Positions 6,014-6,118 of a stretch of DNA of 6,118 nt are shown piece after piece. Within the stretch, counting starts at the first letter, position 1; every line of letters starts with the position of its first letter. The notes under the pieces were generated by a model. It saw only the letters and a list, made by a program, of their open reading frames with translations. It made no database searches and was not told the origin of the DNA. The position numbers and the translations under genes were made by a program. This stretch comes from an uncultured delta proteobacterium (GTDB taxonomy: Bacteria > Myxococcota_A > Polyangia > Polyangiales > Ga0077539). Location: NCBI GenBank assembly GCA_903860995.1, contig CAIOSS010000039.1:1-6118 (forward strand), given 5' to 3'.

Positions 6014-6118
6014 CTACTTGCGGAGGTTGAGCTCGGAGATGATCTTCCGGTACCCCGCGACGTCCTTGCTCTTGAGGTAATCGAGCAGGCGGCGGCGCTG
6101 GCCGACCATCTTCAGCAA
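6014..6118 (-). CDS. rpsO: 30S ribosomal protein S15, C-terminal part; 5' truncated by the window edge
   Basis: The last 34 residues and the TAG stop are visible, starting LLKMVGQRRRLLDYLKSKD and ending ELNLRK. The segment LLKMVGQRRRLLDYLK is the highly conserved final-helix region of bacterial S15, and the Lys-rich end matches the family. S15 binds 16S rRNA early in assembly of the small-subunit platform and contributes to a bridge with the large subunit. The full protein is normally about 89 residues, so roughly 55 lie beyond the window. Its position directly upstream of pnp on the same strand is the classic conserved order and supports both calls. Confidence 0.96.
   Translation of the reverse strand: MLKMVGQRRRLLDYLKSKDVAGYRKIISELNLRK

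Noticed and set aside
1..6118. Mobile element, CRISPR array, tRNA, toxin-antitoxin or phage defence genes
   Set aside because: No transposase or integrase motifs, no terminal inverted repeats, no regular repeat-spacer pattern and no cloverleaf were seen. The coding space is filled by the genes listed.

Overview
This is a GC-rich chromosomal window, and nearly every base is assigned to a gene or a short gap. It most likely comes from a myxobacterium or relative (Myxococcota). The best evidence is the gene at 1162-2316. Its product ends in a Cys, a membrane segment and an Arg cluster, which is the MYXO-CTERM sorting tail restricted to that group. It is followed by an outer-membrane barrel of a myxobacterial type. 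The high GC also explains the many long, meaningless antisense open frames.

Layout. Positions 1-261 (+) hold the 3' end of a gene whose product ends in two zinc ribbons, probably an SPFH-type (YdjI-like) membrane scaffold protein. It converges on a minus-strand cluster, with a hairpin in the 76-bp gap. In transcription order (right to left) the minus strand carries: the 3' end of rpsO (ribosomal protein S15), a 280-bp leader, pnp (polynucleotide phosphorylase), a 73-bp gap, asd (aspartate-semialdehyde dehydrogenase), a 116-bp gap with a strong hairpin, a MYXO-CTERM surface protein with a fibronectin-III-like domain, and an outer-membrane beta-barrel protein whose start overlaps the preceding stop as ATGA.

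How they fit together. rpsO-pnp is the widely conserved pair joining ribosome and RNA-decay genes. asd makes the branch-point intermediate for Lys/DAP, Thr and Met. The last two genes look like one translationally coupled cell-envelope unit of unknown function and are the least understood part of the window. I see no mobile element, CRISPR array, tRNA or rRNA, and no clear sign of horizontal transfer. Most of the window is ordinary core chromosome. I did not find a convincing new defence or mobile system. The coupled surface pair is the best candidate for undescribed biology.
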